DNA from: Pseudothauera rhizosphaerae
GTDB taxonomy: Bacteria > Pseudomonadota > Gammaproteobacteria > Burkholderiales > Rhodocyclaceae
Length of the DNA: 64,000 bases
Assembly (NCBI RefSeq): GCF_004801305.1
Contig: NZ_SSOD01000001.1
Location: forward strand, 124,001-188,000
Reading direction: 5' to 3'
Each line of letters opens with the position of its first letter. The stretch's first letter is position 1. The position numbers and the translations under genes were made by a program. The notes beneath the pieces were generated by a model. It searched no databases, was not told the origin of the DNA, and was given only the letters and a program-made list of their open reading frames with translations. Positions 36,272 through 45,088 of this stretch are shown here, one piece after another.

Positions 36272-38002
36272 TCAGCTACGCAGCGGATTGCGGCTGCCGG
36301 CAAGCCGGTACAGGGCCGCCACCAGCGCATCCACATCCGCGCAGGTGTTGTAGAACGCCAGCGACGGACGCACCGTGGCCTCCAGGCCGAAGCGGCGCAG
36401 GATGGGCTGGGCGCAGTGGTGGCCGGCCCGCACCGCGATGCCTTCCTTGTTCAGCAAGGCGCCCACGTCCTCGGTCTTGTAGCCGTCCAGGGTGAAGGAC
36501 AGCACGCTGGCCTTGTCGGCCGCCGTGCCCACCAGGTGCAGGCCGGGCACGTCGCGGATCAGGCGGGTGGCATAGGCCAGCAACTCGTGCTCGTAGCGGG
36601 CGATGTTGTCCATCCCCAGCGCGGTCACGTAGTCGATGGCCGCGCCCAGCCCCACCGCGTCGGCGATGTTGCCGGTACCCGCTTCGAAGCGGCCCGGTGC
36701 GTCGTGGTACTCGGTGTGCTCGAAGGTGACGTCGCGGATCATGTTGCCGCCGCCCTGCCAGGGCGGGGTGGCGTTGAGCAGCGCCTCCTTGCCGTATACC
36801 ACGCCGATGCCGGTGGGGGCGAACACCTTGTGGCCGGAGAACACGAAGAAGTCCGCGTCCAGCGCCTGCACGTCCACCGCCATGTGGGACACCGACTGGG
36901 CCCCGTCCACCAGCACCGTGGCGCCGGCCGCGTGGGCCAGCTCCACCATGCGCCTGGCCGGCGTGATGGTGCCGAGCGCGTTGGAGACCTGGGTGAAGGC
37001 CACCAGCTTCGTCTTCGGCCCCAGCAGCCTGGCGTACTCGTCGAGCAGGATCTGGCCCGTGTCGTCCACCGGCGCCACGCGCAGCTTCGCCCCCTTCTCC
37101 GCCGCCAGTTGCTGCCACGGCACGATGTTGGCGTGGTGCTCCAACTGGGTGAGGACGATCTCGTCACCCTCGCCCACGTTGGCCCGGCCCCAGCTCTGCG
37201 CCACCAGGTTGATGGCCTCGGTGGCGCCGCGCACGAACACGATCTCGTTGGCCGAGCGCGCGTTGAGGAAGCCCCTCACCTTCTCCCGCGCCTCCTCGTA
37301 GGCATCGGTGGCGCGCGCCGCCAGTTCGTGCGCGGCGCGGTGGATGTTGGAGTTCTCGTGGCGGTAGAAGTGGGCGAGACGGTCGATCACCGCCTGGGGC
37401 TTCTGCGTGGTGGCGGCGTTGTCCAGCCACACCAGCGGACGGCCGTTGACGCGCTCGCCGAGGATGGGGAAGTCGCGCCGGATCAGGTTCACGTCGAAGG
37501 GCGGACGCGCGCCGGCCAGCTCCGGCACCGCAGCGGGCGAGAACACCTGCCCCGGCACCCGGATGCCGGGATTGCCGTATTGCGCGGTTTCCAGGAAGTA
37601 GTAGGCCGGCCTGGCCGCCGATTGCGGCGTGAGGGCGCCGAAACCCGGCGACAGCACCGGGGCGAGCAGGCTGCGCAGTTCGGCTTCGCCGGGCGCGCCG
37701 CCGAGGGACGGAGGCGAAGCGGGCTGGTGGGCATCGAGCTGCGACGGGGCATCCACCGCACGCCGCCCTTCCAGGCCGATGGCGTCGGGGACGGCCGGCA
37801 GGGGGCCGGGCGCGTCGGGCGTCAGCGCGTCGGCGCCCGGCACGGCCGGCTGCGGCACCTGGGCGAAGCGTTCCGGCGCCGGCACCTGCCCGGCCGCGCC
37901 CCCCGGCAGCGCGGCGAAGAACTCGTTCGCCAGGCGGGCCAGGGTGTCCACGTCCGGCAGGCCGAAGCCCGCGGAATCAAGCGTAGGTATGGTCGTAGAC
38001 AT
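36272..38002 (-). CDS. Family 2A encapsulin cargo cysteine desulfurase
   Basis: This 576-residue protein joins a long disordered N-terminus to a SufS/CsdA-type PLP cysteine desulfurase. Residues 1-165 are Pro/Ala-rich and of the kind that directs cargo into family 2A encapsulins. The catalytic part has the PLP Lys K392 (FSGHKVFAPTG), an EHHANIVPWQ loop near 288 and the persulfide-forming Cys C530 (RAGHHCAQP). It converts cysteine to alanine plus enzyme-bound sulfur. The ATG at 38002 overlaps the shell gene by 26 bp, so shell and cargo are translated from one message. Confidence 0.93.
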   Translation of the reverse strand: MSTTIPTLDSAGFGLPDVDTLARLANEFFAALPGGAAGQVPAPERFAQVPQPAVPGADALTPDAPGPLPAVPDAIGLEGRRAVDAPSQLDAHQPASPPSLGGAPGEAELRSLLAPVLSPGFGALTPQSAARPAYYFLETAQYGNPGIRVPGQVFSPAAVPELAGARPPFDVNLIRRDFPILGERVNGRPLVWLDNAATTQKPQAVIDRLAHFYRHENSNIHRAAHELAARATDAYEEAREKVRGFLNARSANEIVFVRGATEAINLVAQSWGRANVGEGDEIVLTQLEHHANIVPWQQLAAEKGAKLRVAPVDDTGQILLDEYARLLGPKTKLVAFTQVSNALGTITPARRMVELAHAAGATVLVDGAQSVSHMAVDVQALDADFFVFSGHKVFAPTGIGVVYGKEALLNATPPWQGGGNMIRDVTFEHTEYHDAPGRFEAGTGNIADAVGLGAAIDYVTALGMDNIARYEHELLAYATRLIRDVPGLHLVGTAADKASVLSFTLDGYKTEDVGALLNKEGIAVRAGHHCAQPILRRFGLEATVRPSLAFYNTCADVDALVAALYRLAGSRNPLRS

Positions 38003-38909
38003 GGTACTTGCCCACTTCGACGTCATCGAGGACCGCCAGCGCGTCGTCGGTCAGCACCGCCAGCGAGCAGTACAGGGAGACCAGATAAGAGGCGATGGCG
38101 CGGTCGTTGATGCCCATGAAGCGCACCGACAGGCCGATGCTCTGCTCGCCCGGCAGGTTGGGCTGGTACAGGCCGACCACGCCCTGGCGGGACTCGCCGG
38201 TGCGGATCAGCAGGATGCGGCTCTTGCCGTCCTCGATGCCTACCTTGTCCGAGGGGATCAGCGGCACGCCGCGCCAGGTGATGAACTGGGAGCCGAACAG
38301 CGAAGCCGTCGGGGGCGGCACGCCGCGGCGGGTACATTCGCGGCCGAAGGCGGCGATGGTGCGCGGATGGGCGAGGAAGAAGCCGGGCTCCTTCCACACC
38401 TTGGTCAGCAGCTCGTCCAGGTCGTCCGGCGTGGGCGCCCCGGTGCGGGCGCTCACGCGCTGGTTGGGATGCACGTTGTTCAGCAGGCCGTATTCCTTGT
38501 TGTTGATCAGCTCGCTTTCCTGACGCTCCTTGATGGTCTCGATGGTCAGGCGCAGCTGCTCGGCGATCTGGTTGTGCGGGCTGCTGTAGAGGTCGGACAC
38601 GCGGGTGTGCACGTCGAGCACGGTGTTGACCGCGGAGAGCATGTATTCGCGCGGGTTCTCCACGTAGTCCACGAAGGTCTGCGGCAGTTCGCGCTCGTCG
38701 CGGGCGGAGCAGTCCACTTCCACCGCGGTGGCGTCCTTGACCTTGTTGACGCGGTAGATGCCGGCCTCCACCGGCAGCCAGTGCAGCAGATGGGTGAGCC
38801 AGCGCGGGGTGATGCTGGACATCTGCGGTACGGTCTTGGTCGCATTCGCAAGTTGGCGGGCGGCGACGTCGCCCAGCGCGGTGTGGTGGATCAGCGGTCC
38901 TTGGGCCAT
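37977..38909 (-). CDS. Family 2A encapsulin shell protein (SrpI-like)
   Basis: This 310-residue capsid-type protein forms the shell of an encapsulin nanocompartment. Recognisable segments are IHHTALGDVAARQLANATKT at the N-terminus, TPRWLTHLLHWLPVEAGIYR near 34 and ESRQGVVGLYQPNLPGEQSI near 245. The C-terminal region is SLYCSLAVLTDDALAVLDD. The SrpI relatives in cyanobacteria are induced by sulfur limitation, and family 2A shells enclose the cysteine desulfurase encoded next to it. It is first in its two-gene operon, with a good promoter at 38982-39010. Confidence 0.94.
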   Translation of the reverse strand: MAQGPLIHHTALGDVAARQLANATKTVPQMSSITPRWLTHLLHWLPVEAGIYRVNKVKDATAVEVDCSARDERELPQTFVDYVENPREYMLSAVNTVLDVHTRVSDLYSSPHNQIAEQLRLTIETIKERQESELINNKEYGLLNNVHPNQRVSARTGAPTPDDLDELLTKVWKEPGFFLAHPRTIAAFGRECTRRGVPPPTASLFGSQFITWRGVPLIPSDKVGIEDGKSRILLIRTGESRQGVVGLYQPNLPGEQSIGLSVRFMGINDRAIASYLVSLYCSLAVLTDDALAVLDDVEVGKYHVYDHTYA

Positions 38910-38981
38910 GATGTTGCTCCGTTACGGTCACGATGTTCGGCCCCCCGACACGGGTCGTGCGGGGGATCAAATGCGAATTTC

Positions 38982-39010
38982 AGGATATGCCTAAGAATTT
39001 TTAGTGTAAA
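38982..39010 (-). promoter_or_regulatory. Sigma70-like promoter of the encapsulin operon
   Basis: On the minus strand TTTACA (39010-39005) and TATCCT (38987-38982) are separated by 17 bp, about 75 bp upstream of the encapsulin ATG. The surrounding AT-rich tract (to 39040) contrasts with the GC-rich neighbourhood. It lacks the TTGGTTCG motif of the other sulfur promoters. Confidence 0.6.
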
Positions 39011-39040
39011 GCTTATCTCATTGTTTTATAAGCATTTTCA

Positions 39041-39074
39041 TCCGCGATACCGGACAAATTTCCGGTATCGCGGA
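39041..39074. promoter_or_regulatory. Perfect 14-bp inverted repeat upstream of the encapsulin operon
   Basis: TCCGCGATACCGGA-CAAATT-TCCGGTATCGCGGA is a perfect 14-bp inverted repeat with a 6-nt centre. It lies 31 bp upstream of the encapsulin -35 element, so it may be an operator. The rest of the 541-bp gap (38910-39450) shows no convincing gene; the stretch 39080-39450 has only short, unsupported reading frames. Confidence 0.45.
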
Positions 39075-39450
39075 CTCGCCTTCGCGGCGCTCGTCCGCAC
39101 CTCCGCAATCGCGGAATCTCCCCCTGCGGCGAAAAGAGCCGGCGGCCCCCGCGGCCGCCGGACGAACACGTGCACGGGCACGTGGGGAGGAAGAGGCCCG
39201 TCAGGGCATGCCCGCGCTCGCCGCGAGGTTCGCGGCAACCGCAGGCACGCCCCAGTATTCCCCTGACGGCGGCCGCGCCTGAACCAATGATTTCGGATAA
39301 GCAATGCCGCGACGGCGCAATGCCCGGAGGGCTCCGCGGCGGGCACCCGCCTTCCAATTCGGCCTACGGAATATGGAATGCGCGATTGCTTCGTTTGCCG
39401 CGCCGCGCGTGCGCGCAAGAATCCGGTGCACGCCCCCGGGAGCAATCCTC

Positions 39451-40257
39451 ATGTGCCAGTTGCTCGGCATGAACGCCAACAAACCCGCCTCGCTGCACTT
39501 CTCGCTGGCCGGCTTCATGTGCCGCGGCGGGCGTACCGGCGAGCACAGCGACGGCTGGGGTGCGGCCTACTTCGAGGGGCACGCCTGCCACCTGCTGGTG
39601 GAAAGCCGGCCTTCCGCCAATTCGCCGCTGGCGCGCTGGCTGCACGAGCAGCCGCTGCGCTCGCGCAACATCATCGCCCACGTGCGCAAGGCCACCCGCG
39701 GCGCGGTGGCGCTGGAAAACTGCCACCCCTTCGTGCGCGAGCTGTGGGGCCGCCAGTGGGCCTTCGCCCACAATGGCCACCTCAAGGACTTCGACCTGCC
39801 CCTGCGCGGGCGCTTCACTCCGGTGGGGAGCACCGACAGCGAGCACGCCTTCTGCTACCTGCTCGAAGCGCTCTTCCGCCGCTTCGGCCACACGCCCCCG
39901 CCCACGCCGGCACTGTTCGAAGCCCTGGCCGGACTGGCGTGCGAAATCTCCGGCTTCGGCAGTTTCAACTTCCTGCTCTCGAACGGCGACGGGCTGTTCG
40001 CCCATTGCTCGACCCAGCTCCACACCCTGCAGCGCCGCTACCCCTTCGCCCGCGCGCGGCGGATCGACGACGGCGTGACCATAGACCTGGGCCGCCACAA
40101 TCACCTGGACGACCGCATGGTCCTGGCGGCGACCGCCCCCCTGACCGAGGACGAGGACTGGACCGCGCTGCGCCCCGGCGAACTGAAATACTTCCGCGGT
40201 GGCCAGGACCTGCCGGACGGCGTGCCCGTCGCGGCGCCGCTGCTGCTCGCGGTGTGA
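39451..40257 (+). CDS. Class II glutamine amidotransferase domain protein (YafJ-like)
   Basis: This 268-residue protein has an N-terminal nucleophile glutaminase domain. Cys2 (MCQLLGMN) becomes the N-terminal catalytic residue after Met removal. SDGWGAAYF near 34, AHVRKATRG near 75 and FAHNGHLKDF near 105 are the glutamine-site motifs. There is no synthetase domain, so the ammonia acceptor is unknown. It lies between the encapsulin operon and the second ABC transporter, 110 bp from the latter. Confidence 0.85.
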   Translation: MCQLLGMNANKPASLHFSLAGFMCRGGRTGEHSDGWGAAYFEGHACHLLVESRPSANSPLARWLHEQPLRSRNIIAHVRKATRGAVALENCHPFVRELWGRQWAFAHNGHLKDFDLPLRGRFTPVGSTDSEHAFCYLLEALFRRFGHTPPPTPALFEALAGLACEISGFGSFNFLLSNGDGLFAHCSTQLHTLQRRYPFARARRIDDGVTIDLGRHNHLDDRMVLAATAPLTEDEDWTALRPGELKYFRGGQDLPDGVPVAAPLLLAV

Positions 40258-40300
40258 ACCGGCTGCAAATCACGCAGAGATATAACAAGCGCTCTTTTTA

Positions 40301-40334
40301 TTGCTGGAAGACAGGTTTTGTCCGCTCCTAGAAT
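40301..40334 (+). promoter_or_regulatory. Weak relative of the sulfur-type promoter before the second ABC operon
   Basis: TTGCTG (40301-40306) is followed after 22 nt by TAGAAT (40329-40334), 34 bp upstream of the binding-protein ATG. The spacing is one longer and the TTCG part of the motif is missing, so this is a poor match and may be an ordinary promoter. Confidence 0.35.
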
Positions 40335-40367
40335 CGGCCGCACTCTCAACGCAGGAGCACCAGCCCA

Positions 40368-41402
40368 ATGCAAGCCTCGACCCCCTCGCGCAAGCTCGGC
40401 CGCCTGTTCGGCGCCCTCGGCCTCAGCCTCACGCTGGCCGCCGGCACCCTGGGCGCCGCCACGCCGGCCCACGCCGAAGGCAAGATCCGCATCGCGGAGC
40501 AGTTCGGCATCGTCTACCTGCTGCTCAACGTCGCCCGCGACCAGAAGCTGATCGAGAAGCACGGCAAGGCCGCCGGGCTGGACATCGCCGTGGAATGGAC
40601 GCGGCTTTCCGGCGGCGCGGCGGTCAACGACGCCCTGCTGTCGGGCAACATCGACATCGCCGGGGCCGGCATCGGCCCCCTGCTGACCATCTGGGACCGC
40701 ACCCACGGCAAGCAGAACGTGCGCGGCGTGGCCTCGCTGGGCGAGTTCCCGTACTACCTGGTGACCAACAACCCCAACGTCAAGAGCATCTCCGACTTCT
40801 CGGAGAAGGACCGCATCGCCGTGCCCGCCGTCGGCGTGTCGGTGCAGTCACGCTTCCTGCAGTACGCCGCCGCCAAACAGTGGGGCAAGGACCAGTACAA
40901 CCGCCTGGACAAGTTCACCGTCGCCGTCCCCCACCCGGACGCCACCGCGGCGATCATCTCCGGCGGCACCGAACTCACCGGCCACTTCTCCAACCCGCCC
41001 TTCCAGTACCAGGAACTGGAGAACCCCAACATACGCGTGGTGCTCAAGTCCTACGACGTGCTGGGACCCAACTCGCCCACGGTGCTGTATTCCACCGAGA
41101 AATTCCGTCAGGAAAACCCCAAGACCTACGCCGCCTTCCAGGCCGCGCTGAAGGAAGCCGCCGAATTCGCCGCCGCCAACAAGCCGGCCGCCGCCGACGC
41201 CTACATCCGCGTCACCGGCGCCAAGATCGACCGCGACTTCCTGCTGCGCATCCTGGAAAACCCGGAGATCCGCTTCAACACCGCGCCGCGCAACACCTAC
41301 GTGCTGGGCGAATTCCTCCACGAAGTGGGCGCCATCAAGAACAAGCCGGCCTCGTGGAAGGACTACTTCTTCGACGACCCGCTCACCGCCGCCGGCAGTT
41401 GA
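40368..41402 (+). CDS. ABC substrate-binding protein (NitT/TauT type), second transporter
   Basis: This periplasmic protein of 344 residues has a signal peptide cut after AHA at about residue 36. It continues with the NMT1/SsuA-like fold: GKIRIAEQFGIVYLLLNVAR near 38 and NDALLSGNIDIAGAGIGPLL near 86. Its ligand is likely a sulfonate or other small organosulfur anion, inferred from context only. It heads the transporter operon that continues with the racemase and the D-cysteine desulfhydrase-like enzyme. Confidence 0.88.
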   Translation: MQASTPSRKLGRLFGALGLSLTLAAGTLGAATPAHAEGKIRIAEQFGIVYLLLNVARDQKLIEKHGKAAGLDIAVEWTRLSGGAAVNDALLSGNIDIAGAGIGPLLTIWDRTHGKQNVRGVASLGEFPYYLVTNNPNVKSISDFSEKDRIAVPAVGVSVQSRFLQYAAAKQWGKDQYNRLDKFTVAVPHPDATAAIISGGTELTGHFSNPPFQYQELENPNIRVVLKSYDVLGPNSPTVLYSTEKFRQENPKTYAAFQAALKEAAEFAAANKPAAADAYIRVTGAKIDRDFLLRILENPEIRFNTAPRNTYVLGEFLHEVGAIKNKPASWKDYFFDDPLTAAGS

Positions 41403-41405
41403 GCG

Positions 41406-42341
41406 GTGTCCGCCCCGCTCCTGCGCACCAGCACCGCCCTTCATGCGGTACCCGCCGCCGCGCCCCAGGCCGCGCTGCGCAGCGTTCCCGCCAGCGCGGC
41501 GGCGGTGACGACCGCCCCGCTGCTGCAGGTGGATGGCGTCAGCCTGGAATACCGCACCGCCCGGAGCGTGGTGCGCGCCACCCACCGGGTCGGCTTCGAC
41601 GTGCTGCCCGGCGACCGCTTCGTGCTGCTGGGCCCGTCCGGATGTGGCAAATCCACACTGCTGAAAGCGGTAGCCGGTTTCCTCACCCCGCGCGACGGCG
41701 AAATCCGCCTGGAAGGCAAGCCGGTGCATGGCCCCGGCCCGGACCGCATCGTCGTGTTCCAGGAATTCGACCAGCTTCCGCCGTGGAAGACGGTCAAGCA
41801 GAACGTGATGTTCCCGCTGCTGGCCTCGCGCACGCTGGGCCGGCGCGAAGCCGCCGAGCGCGCCCTGCACTACCTGGACAAGGTCGGGCTGGCGGCCTTT
41901 GCCGACGCCTACCCGCACACCCTGTCCGGCGGCATGAAGCAGCGCGTGGCCATCGCCCGCGCGCTCGCCATGCAGCCCAAGATCCTGCTGATGGACGAGC
42001 CCTTCGCCGCGCTGGACGCCCTGACCCGGCGCCGCATGCAGGAAGAACTGCTGGCCCTGTGGGAGGAGGTGCGCTTCACGCTGCTCTTCGTCACCCATTC
42101 CATCGAGGAGGCGGTGGTGATCGGCAACCGCGTGCTGCTGCTCTCGCCCCACCCGGGGCGGGTGCGGGCGGAGCTCGACACCGCCGGCTTCGGCCTCGCC
42201 GGGCTGGGCAGCAGCCGCTTCCAGGCCACGGTGCAACGCATCCACCACCTGCTGTTTCCCGATTCGCCCCCACCCGGCCAGGGCGGAGAAGGTGCAGAGG
42301 GGCGGACGCTCTCACCCACCGACCTGCGCTTCGCCATCTGA
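41406..42341 (+). CDS. ABC transporter ATPase, second transporter
   Basis: This 311-residue ATPase of the NitT/TauT group has Walker A GPSGCGKST, signature LSGGMKQR, Walker B ILLMDEPFAALD and H-loop LFVTHSIEEA. The start is GTG at 41406, 3 bp after the binding-protein stop. About 35 low-complexity residues precede the ATPase domain and about 25 follow it. It powers the permease encoded next. Confidence 0.92.
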   Translation: MSAPLLRTSTALHAVPAAAPQAALRSVPASAAAVTTAPLLQVDGVSLEYRTARSVVRATHRVGFDVLPGDRFVLLGPSGCGKSTLLKAVAGFLTPRDGEIRLEGKPVHGPGPDRIVVFQEFDQLPPWKTVKQNVMFPLLASRTLGRREAAERALHYLDKVGLAAFADAYPHTLSGGMKQRVAIARALAMQPKILLMDEPFAALDALTRRRMQEELLALWEEVRFTLLFVTHSIEEAVVIGNRVLLLSPHPGRVRAELDTAGFGLAGLGSSRFQATVQRIHHLLFPDSPPPGQGGEGAEGRTLSPTDLRFAI

Positions 42342-42348
42342 TCAGCCC

Positions 42349-43227
42349 ATGACCACACCCGCAAGCGCCGCCCAGCGGCCGGAATACGAACTGCCCCTCG
42401 AACCCCTGGACGACCTGCCCGCCGAGCGCCCGCTGACCCTGCGCGAGCGCCTGTGGCAGCAGGGCTGGCTGCGCACCGCGCTGGTGCTGGCCGTGCTGGC
42501 GCTGCTGTGGGAACTCGCCGCGCGCTGGCAGGACAACGACCTGCTGCTGCCCGGCTTCCTGCAGACCGCCGCCGCCTTCGTGGACAGCCTCGCCAGCGGC
42601 GAGCTGCCCGACCGCGCCGGGCGTTCGCTGCTGGTGCTGCTCAAGGGCTACCTGACCGGCATCGTCGCGGCCTTCGTGCTGACCACGCTGGCGGTCTCCA
42701 CCCAGCTCGGGCGCGACCTGCTGTCCACGCTCACCGCCATGTTCAACCCGCTGCCGGCCATCGCCCTGCTGCCGCTGGCGCTGCTGTGGTTCGGCCTGGG
42801 CGAAGGCAGCCTGATCTTCGTGCTGGTGCACTCGGTGCTGTGGGCACTGGCGGTGAACACCTACGCGGGCTTCCTCGGCGTATCGGAGACGCTGCGCATG
42901 GGCGGGCGCAACTACGGCCTCACCGGCCTGCGCTACGTGCTGCAGATCCTGGTGCCGGCCGCCCTGCCCTCCATCCTGGCCGGGCTGCGCATCGGCTGGG
43001 CCTTCGCCTGGCGCACGCTGATCGCCGCCGAGCTGGTGTTCGGCGCCTCGTCGGGACAGGGCGGGCTGGGCTGGTACATCTTCCAGAATCGCAACGAGCT
43101 GTACACCGACCGGGTGTTCGCCGGCCTGGTGGCGGTGATCATCATCGGCCTGGTGGTGGAGAACCTGGTGTTCAACAGCCTGGAACGCCTCACCGTGCGG
43201 CGCTGGGGCATGCAGCGGCAGGGATGA
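42349..43227 (+). CDS. ABC transporter permease, second transporter
   Basis: This 292-residue permease has six or seven membrane helices. The EAA-like loop is RMGGRNYGLTGLRYVLQILV near 185, and GWAFAWRTLIAAELVFGASS near 220 is typical of TauC/SsuC. ATG 42349 lies 7 bp after the ATPase stop. It overlaps the racemase gene by 4 bp. Confidence 0.92.
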   Translation: MTTPASAAQRPEYELPLEPLDDLPAERPLTLRERLWQQGWLRTALVLAVLALLWELAARWQDNDLLLPGFLQTAAAFVDSLASGELPDRAGRSLLVLLKGYLTGIVAAFVLTTLAVSTQLGRDLLSTLTAMFNPLPAIALLPLALLWFGLGEGSLIFVLVHSVLWALAVNTYAGFLGVSETLRMGGRNYGLTGLRYVLQILVPAALPSILAGLRIGWAFAWRTLIAAELVFGASSGQGGLGWYIFQNRNELYTDRVFAGLVAVIIIGLVVENLVFNSLERLTVRRWGMQRQG

Positions 43228-43955
43228 GCGCAGCGTTCGCGGGCCTCGGGCCTTTTGTCGGGGTGCTCGGCGGTATGGGGCCGCTCGCCACCGTGGACCT
43301 GCTGGCCAAGATCATCGAGGAAACCCCGGCCACGTTCGACCAGGACCACGTACCAGTGGTCGCCCACAACGTCGCGCAGATCCCTGACCGCCAGCGCTTC
43401 GTCGCCGGCACCGGCCCTTCGCCGCTGCCCGCCATGCTGGCCGGCATCGCCCGCCTCGACGCCATCGGCGCGGGCTGCATCGCCATCCCCTGCAACACCG
43501 CCCACATCTGGTTCGACGAACTGGCCGCCGGCAGCCGCGCGCCGCTGATCCACATCGCCGACGCCGCCGCGGAAGACCTGCACGACGGTGCACCGGTGAC
43601 CCGCGTCGGCCTGCTCGCCACCCAGGGCACGCTGCGGGCGGCTTTCTACCAGAACCGCTTCGCCGCGCGAGGCATTCTTGCGCTGACCAACAGCGACGAG
43701 GAATTCGACACCCTGTTCACCCCCGGTTGCTACGCGGTGAAGGCCGGCGACCTCCCCCGCGCCGCCCGCCTGCTGGGCGAAGCCGCGGCGCACCTGGCCG
43801 AGCGCGGCGCCGAACGCCTGGTGCTGGCCTGCACCGAGGTCCCACCCGCGCTGGCCCGCCTCGATGCCACCACCCTGCCGCCGCAGGTGGACGCCACCCG
43901 GGCGCTCGCGCGTGCCTGCGTGCGCTGGTGGCAGGAACACCACCATCCCGCCTGA
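43224..43955 (+). CDS. Aspartate/glutamate racemase family protein
   Basis: This cofactor-free amino-acid racemase has 243 residues. GVLGGMGPLATVDLL at about 13-27 and both catalytic Cys motifs are present: AIPCNTAH near 90 and LACTEVPPAL near 200. It is translationally coupled to the permease and followed 23 bp later by a D-cysteine desulfhydrase-like gene. The pair suggests use of both stereoisomers of a sulfur amino acid such as cysteine or cysteate. That is inference; the family as a whole acts on Asp or Glu. Confidence 0.82.
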   Translation: MSAAFAGLGPFVGVLGGMGPLATVDLLAKIIEETPATFDQDHVPVVAHNVAQIPDRQRFVAGTGPSPLPAMLAGIARLDAIGAGCIAIPCNTAHIWFDELAAGSRAPLIHIADAAAEDLHDGAPVTRVGLLATQGTLRAAFYQNRFAARGILALTNSDEEFDTLFTPGCYAVKAGDLPRAARLLGEAAAHLAERGAERLVLACTEVPPALARLDATTLPPQVDATRALARACVRWWQEHHHPA

Positions 43956-43978
43956 ATCCCGATATTTCCGGAGCCCCC

Positions 43979-44989
43979 ATGCACCTCGCCCGCTTCCCCC
44001 GCGTCCGCCTCGTCCACGCCCCCACCCCGCTGGAGCCTCTGCCGCGCCTGACCGAACTGCTCGGCGGCCCGCGCCTGTACATCAAGCGCGACGACTGCAC
44101 GGGGCTCGCCACCGGCGGCAACAAGACCCGCAAGCTGGAATTCCTCCTCGGCGACGCGCTGGCGCGCGGCGCCACCCACGTGGTGACCCACGGCGCCACC
44201 CAGTCCAACCACGTGCGCCAGACCGCCGCTGCGGCCGCCCGCCTGGGGCTGAAGTGCACCGCGCTGCTGGAAGCCCGCATCGCCGACGGCAGCGTGGAAT
44301 ACCGCAACAGCGGCAACGTCTTCCTGGACCGCCTGTTCGACGCCACGCTGGAAGCCCGCCCCGCCGGGCTGGACATGAACGCCGAGGTCGAAACCCACGC
44401 CGCCCGCCTGCACGACCGGGGCGAGGCCGCCTACGCCATCCCCGGCGGCGGCTCCAACCCCGTCGGCGCGCTGGGCTACGTCGCCTGCGCCCAGGAAATC
44501 CTGCAGCAGGCGGACGCCGCCGGCATCGTCGTGCACCACGTGGTGCACGCCACCGGCAGCACCGGCACCCAGGCCGGGCTGGTGGCCGGCTTCCAGGGCC
44601 ACAGCAGCGGCGTGCCGGTGCTGGGCATCAGCGTGCGCGCCGAACGCAGCGTGCAGGAGGACAAGGTCTGGCAGCTCGCCGGCCGCACACTGGAACTGCT
44701 CGGCGTCGCCACCCCCCTGGCGCGCGAGGCCGTGCGGGCCAACAGCGACTACGTCGGCCCCGGCTACGGCCGCCCCACCCCGGAGATGGTGGACGCGGTG
44801 AAGCTGCTCGCCCGCACCGAAGGCATCCTGCTCGACCCGGTGTACTCCGGCAAGGGCTTCGCCGGCCTGCTCGACCTGATCCGCAAAGGCCGTTTCGGCA
44901 AGGACGAGAACGTGGTCTTCGTGCACACCGGCGGCGCCGTGGGCCTGTTCGGCTATCGCGACACCTTTGATGCGCTGCACGCCTCCTAG
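43979..44989 (+). CDS. D-cysteine desulfhydrase / L-cysteate sulfo-lyase family PLP enzyme
   Basis: This PLP enzyme of 336 residues belongs to the ACC deaminase/DcyD/CuyA group. The PLP Lys is in ATGGNKTRKLEF (K49). ATQSNHVRQTAAAAARLGLK is near 79, and TGSTGTQAGLVAGFQGH near 193 is the phosphate-binding loop. The family releases sulfide from D-cysteine or sulfite from L-cysteate; sequence alone does not decide between them. Either would supply sulfur from a compound imported by the preceding transporter. Confidence 0.85.
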   Translation: MHLARFPRVRLVHAPTPLEPLPRLTELLGGPRLYIKRDDCTGLATGGNKTRKLEFLLGDALARGATHVVTHGATQSNHVRQTAAAAARLGLKCTALLEARIADGSVEYRNSGNVFLDRLFDATLEARPAGLDMNAEVETHAARLHDRGEAAYAIPGGGSNPVGALGYVACAQEILQQADAAGIVVHHVVHATGSTGTQAGLVAGFQGHSSGVPVLGISVRAERSVQEDKVWQLAGRTLELLGVATPLAREAVRANSDYVGPGYGRPTPEMVDAVKLLARTEGILLDPVYSGKGFAGLLDLIRKGRFGKDENVVFVHTGGAVGLFGYRDTFDALHAS

Positions 44990-45022
44990 CCGCCGGAAAG
45001 CTGCAAAGCTCAGCCGAATTTC

Positions 45023-45055
45023 TTGGTTCGCCGGCCGCCGCCCGCGCACGACAAT
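45023..45055 (+). promoter_or_regulatory. Sulfur-regulon-type promoter of the AraC gene (site 5)
   Basis: AATTTCTTGGTTCGCCGG has TTGGTT at 45023-45028 and GACAAT at 45050-45055, again 21 nt apart. The -10-like hexamer is 33 bp before the ATG of the AraC-type regulator. Confidence 0.58.
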
Positions 45056-45088
45056 CGCTCTCCGTCCAAGCTAGCGGAGACGCCTCCC

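Noticed and set aside
39080-39450. Small genes in the gap upstream of the glutaminase-domain protein
   Set aside because: Frames here are short, have no ribosome-binding site and resemble no family.
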